NCBI GenBank assembly: GCA_028015205.1
Contig: CM051518.1
Span: forward strand, 57,553,978 to 57,617,977
Source: Mytilisepta virgata
Lineage: Eukaryota > Mollusca > Bivalvia > Mytilida > Mytilidae
Direction: 5' to 3'
Length of the DNA stretch: 64,000 nucleotides
The position numbers and the translations under genes are program-made. Of the stretch, positions 59,808 through 64,000 are shown one piece after another (within the stretch, counting starts at the first letter, position 1; each line of letters opens with the position of its first letter). Under the pieces are notes generated by a model, which saw nothing but the letters and a program-made list of their open reading frames with translations, searched no databases and was not told the DNA's origin.

Positions 59808-60085
59808 TGGAGCTCACACTGCTAGTGCTTTAGTTTCTGTGTTGTCTTGTACTAGTTTTGTTTAGTTTATTATACGTTTTTTATTCTTTTAGTTATACAT
59901 GTATCCTTGTGGCTTTGTTTGTTGTGTTCCATTCTCCTGACTTTGTCTTTTCCTTGTAATTTGTGGACTTTCACAACTTTTTTTATCGTTTCGGTATTCT
60001 TTTGCCGATATATATATGTTTATATATAAATTATATATATTCACTCGGTCCTTGAATATTTTTCTTGTGAAGATCAAATATCGGT
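59808..60085 (+). repeat. uninterrupted copy of the 55.85-kb repeat
   Basis: Runs from 'gagctcacactgctagtgct' to 'gtccttgaatatttttcttg' and 'tgaagatca'. It contains both halves that flank the PLE at 56.08-57.26 kb. Confidence 0.8.
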
Positions 60086-61840
60086 ATGTTATTTTACAAA
60101 ATAAATTTTGGTTGGAGAGAAAAAAGGTCATATTCATTGGAAAAGTTTACAAGACACTATGCGTACTATCAATATGCACTTCTGGTGGAATAATTTTTCA
60201 ATAATCTACGAAAAAAATACTGATATCAATAGATACATTTGTTCATTGTATTACAAGTGGAGAAAATATAAACTGTCGCATATTTATAAAATATGTTAAA
60301 ATCTAAAGACAGATGTAATCTGAAACTGATTAATAGTGTCTAAAATTACTTAAAAGGAAATTTATTTTAGGATTCTGTTTAACTTTTGAGTGTATCTATT
60401 TAGTATTTTTTTCAAGCACCAAATAGAAAACAATCATGATAGTTTGTTTTCATATTTTTGTTTTGAACTATTTTGTCTATTTTTTGACCGGAGTTCTGGC
60501 AGTTTGATTGATTGGTACATATGTATGTCATTGTTGGCCTTTCCTGTTATCCATTTTGTTTATTTGTTGACTATGTACAGACCTTTAAAAGAACAGCTAA
60601 AACCTACTTTACAGGTATCCAAATCTCAACTTTTCTAACCGTCTGACGTATACAAATACGCTTTAAAAGTCAAAATAAGATAAAGATAACGTTAACCCGA
60701 GGATATCCAAGTAGTTCTGTAAAAGGGTCTCTGTTCTGGTGGCGAGATGACCTAATAAATTTACTTCCGTTAATGTCGCAAAGATACCTGTAACGCCTAT
60801 AGAAATACGGCTTCAAACTTAGAATAGGCAAAAAATCTTCCAGTGTCGAGATACCATTACTTAACATTATGAAATACTGTGCTTTATGAACATTTTATAG
60901 ACAATAGTGCTAAGATTTTTTGTTATGAATTTCTATTTTGGTAACTGGTTTTGCTTGAATTAAATAGCGATGTAATTATATCTTCTTATGATATCGTTTG
61001 TCAAATGCACATGAATAATAAAACATCTGGATGTTATAACTTTATTTTATTTCTGCCCTATTGAAAAATTATATTAAATGTAATCCAAACATAGGACATT
61101 CATTAAATGGCTTCTTGGACTTGATTTTACAAGCTCCCATTTTGCCTTACGAAGATAGATATTTCCTGGACACACTAAGGCGAAATGGGAATATAATTCT
61201 TTTCTGAAATATACAAGTAAGGCGAAATGGGATTAATTAGCCTTAGAATATTATGAATTTAATTCAATTCATAGTTCATGGATATGAACATTAAATATAT
61301 GCATATGAAATACTGAATGGGTTTCGCTATTTTTCGAAAAGGGACATAATTTAGATTGGAAATTTATTGTCAAGGGCGTGACTTGTAGGAAATTGAATAA
61401 ATACATCGGTTTTCCAAATTGTATATAAGATGATTGAAGTATTTTAAAATCATAAAGACGTTCATTCTATGAATACCAAAAATGTGATTAATATTTTGGG
61501 GTGAAATATATCAAAAATAGACATCAAAAACATGAAAAAAAAACTATTTGGTCGCTTTAAAACTGTCTAAAATCACATATTATATTTATTTTGCTTTCAG
61601 GTTAACTTAGATTTTTTTTAATGTTTTAATTATTAATGAAAAAATCATTATTCGACATAATACTATAGAAACGTCAGTAAAAATAGTTATTTGTTTGTCA
61701 CTCAAATTATTATTGTACAGAATTATTTTTCTGTACTAAAATCAATTTTCGAACTATTCCCCGTTCAATAGTTTAAAAGACTATACCCCTTTTAGTAGTT
61801 GCGTAATTTTTTCATACTCAAATTAATTTCATTGAACACA
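60086..61840. other. non-coding region
   Basis: AT-rich with several short ORFs, none with a recognised domain. Confidence 0.3.
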
Positions 61841-61847
61841 ATTACGT

Positions 61848-61992
61848 CATAGTCATTCTGATGTTCTAGGTTTTTTTCTCTATATAAACGTAAAGCGCCG
61901 ATAAAGTTCATCAGACGGTTCAAAGTGATGTAATCATTCTTATGTGCTCAATTTTTTTTCTATATATAACATAAAGCGCCGATAACGTTCAT
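61848..61992 (+). promoter_or_regulatory. tandem duplicated TATA-containing unit
   Basis: Two ~63-bp units (61848-61911 and 61930-61992) share 'ttttttctctatata' and 'taaagcgccgataa(a/c)gttcat'. Each has a TATA box (TATATAA / TATATATAA) upstream of a conserved 'gccgataa' block. A CRE-like 'attacgtcat' precedes the first. Candidate core promoters with no assigned gene. Confidence 0.4.
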
Positions 61993-62050
61993 CTTTTCGC
62001 CTAGAGCAACGAACGTACTATACTCTCCTCATATCCAATCAACAAGTTTA

Positions 62051-62345
62051 TTATACACAAACTGTATTTAGCTGAGGGTGGTATGCCAGATTACCACACG
62101 AAGGCAATATATCGACCGAGACGTAGTCGAGGGTGATATTTTGTTTTGAGTGTGGTATTCTAAAGCAGTATGTGTTATATTTGACTGAATGCCAATAATC
62201 CTTACATGCGGAGAGGGTAAATCTCATTTCCGATACGGAGAGTGGTATGCCATGTGGAAAGGATGGAATACCACCCGTCGTTAGAGGGGTGGGGCTTAGA
62301 TTCAGATGGATTGAAATACCACATCTCTGTCAACCAATGTGAAAT
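62051..62345. repeat. ~295-bp direct repeat, copy 1
   Basis: Begins 'ttatacacaaactgtattta' and is nearly identical to 63704-64000. One 2-base indel near 62280 is the clear difference. Contains 'gagacgtagtcgaggg' and several 'gtggtat' / 'ataccac' inverted motifs. Confidence 0.95.
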
Positions 62346-63703
62346 CAGGATTTTTGCATAAAGTATAATATAACATCATACATCCTTGTCATTGTATGTT
62401 CTTTACGTGACAAACAGCAGCTCATTTATAACACTGACAGAAACACAGAAAATATGTAGCCTTTCTACTTAAAAAAAATGAAACTTTATTAATAAGTACA
62501 TGAACACATTTTTCTTATTGTTTCCAGGGTAAATATTCATAATTATTCTAAAAAACTTAAATCATCCTTACTAAAATGGTGAAAAATGGTTACAAAATAT
62601 TGCCAAGTTCTTTGTATCTGTGATCAAAGTTTGAAGTTGCTAAAAAGACTCACTAGACTGAAATTTCCTTAGGCTCCTCTATCATGTCTATACTGTTACC
62701 GTATAAAATTCAGATGTTGTTCTGGAGTTATGTCGCCTTGTCCGTAAAAAAATCAAATGTGCACGAAAAATCACAAAATTTACAATTTTTGGGTAATTTA
62801 AAAATCGTGTAGACTTCGATGTGCTCAATATATCTTGTTAAAATTTGAAACATACTTTGTTAAGATAAGTATCTTTTAATGGTCAACTGCTAATCAATGC
62901 TATACATATAGCTTCAACTCCTATTTTGTGTTTTAATTTAATGAAGTTTACCCTTTACTAAATGACAAACGTCAAGTAAAAAGCCTAAAATATGCATAGT
63001 TATATCATAACTTGTAATTTCTAACAATGAAATACTAGTTACCTCCCCTGAGCCAAAATATTTTATCTGTATTGTCCAAAGAAATCAAAATTGAAAATCA
63101 AATGCGGAGAAAATATTTCATGTACTTTCCACGAAATTCATAAATATTGCGTTTTCTCAAGAAAACATATATCGCAATGACGTAGGCGACACAAAGACTG
63201 ACAAAGTGACTCTAAAAACAAAGGAAGAATGAGAGATAAATTGCAATCTTCGTGAAGAATCAGAATTACTTGAGATCAATACTCGGTGCAAGTATTATGC
63301 TAAACTAAATTTAACTTTCTCTACCCGTTGTTCCTGTAACTCATTAATAATGATTTGTAAAATTTTTACACATGCATAATACATGTAATTACAAGTTCTT
63401 TATTATTCCGTATTTGTTCTATGTGTATTTAAAATAACGTTTAAATTATTATACAGAATTATGAATTATGAATTTGGTATTACGTACGTTACATTCGTCA
63501 TTTGTACGTATTGCAATTAAATTTGCTTATAATATTTGGTACTATTCTCTATGGTGCAATCTATATACTGCAATAATTCCATTTTTTATATTACTTTCAA
63601 GGTATAGACAAAAAGAAAACAAATTTTTACAGGATTATGAAATATTCAAAATAAAGTTATCTATTGGGAGTTTATTGGTTCAATGATTAAAATAAAATTT
63701 TTG
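62346..63703. other. 1.36-kb interval between the direct repeats
   Basis: AT-rich. The longest ORF (63468-63686, 72 codons) shows no domain. No RT, integrase or transposase recognised. Confidence 0.4.
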
Positions 63704-64000
63704 TTATACACAAACTGTATTTAGCTGAGGGTGGTATGCCAGATTACCACACGAAGGCAATATATCGACCGAGACGTAGTCGAGGGTGATATTTTGTTTT
63801 GAGTGTGGTATTCTAAAGCAGTATGTGTTATATTTGACTGAATGCCAATAATCCTTACATGCGGAGAGGGTAAATCTCATTTCCGATACGGAGAGTGGTA
63901 TGCCATGTGGAAAGGATGGAATACCACCCGTCGTTTTAGAGGGGTGGGGCTTAGATTCAGATGGATTGAAATACCACATCTCTGTCAACCAATGTGAAAT
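63704..64000. repeat. ~295-bp direct repeat, copy 2 (runs to window end)
   Basis: See copy 1. It is cut by the window edge, so its true length is unknown. Confidence 0.95.

Noticed and set aside
1..64000. CRISPR arrays, operons, bacterial promoters
   Set aside because: Introns, LINEs, PLEs and repeat types show an animal nuclear genome. No spaced identical short repeats of CRISPR type were seen, and the spaced repeats present are satellites or minisatellites.

Overview
The window is AT-rich eukaryotic DNA. It has GT-AG introns, a few true exons far apart, and many decayed transposable elements. Several dispersed repeats match families I know from bivalve genomes: a 'gtcaaagagacaa' repeat at 39.4 kb, the 'acggacggac ... 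ggggcat' repeat at 44 kb, and many Penelope-like element (PLE) tails. A marine mussel (Mytilidae) or close relative is the likeliest source. This is an inference from repeat and protein recognition; no database was searched.

Layout. 0.9-1.3 kb: probable first coding exon of an unrecognised gene (-). 1.6-8 kb: a decayed minus-strand gene of the bivalve DUF6589 plus PIN-like type, broken by a truncated LINE, a PLE fragment and a 126-bp MITE. 8.6-13.3 kb: a Ty3/gypsy-like LTR retrotransposon (-) with most of pol deleted, an extra zinc-finger ORF and a PLE insertion. 13.6-21.2 kb: a decayed MULE transposase with a YqaJ-like nuclease module (+), split by a 4.9-kb insertion. That insertion carries a compact Ngaro/DIRS-like tyrosine-recombinase element (15.9-18.6 kb) that appears to lack reverse transcriptase. 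22-29 kb: a possible Tudor-like exon, a strong GC-rich hairpin, a 30-bp tandem repeat in an ORF and a ~280-bp satellite. 29.7-32.7 kb: two PLE fragments, one split by a 1.5-kb foldback element with ~240-bp inverted ends and an intron-containing internal gene.

33.5-40.2 kb: the best host gene, a five-exon MPDU1-like gene (+) encoding 246 residues. Its 3.9-kb second intron holds an array of ~110-bp repeats rich in AGGTCA half-sites. 44.9-48.6 kb: a two-coding-exon gene (-) for a 430-residue single-pass membrane protein of unknown family, with a TTAA-flanked MITE in its intron. 49-64 kb: mostly repeats. These are a LINE 3' end, a PLE endonuclease fragment inside a repeat that has an apparent empty copy at 59.8 kb, tandem TATA-containing duplications, and two nearly identical ~295-bp direct repeats at 62.05 and 63.70 kb.

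The genes do not form an operon or pathway. The window is a nested transposon graveyard around two or three host genes. The most unusual items are the RT-less tyrosine-recombinase element, the foldback element with its own spliced gene, and the MULE-nuclease element.
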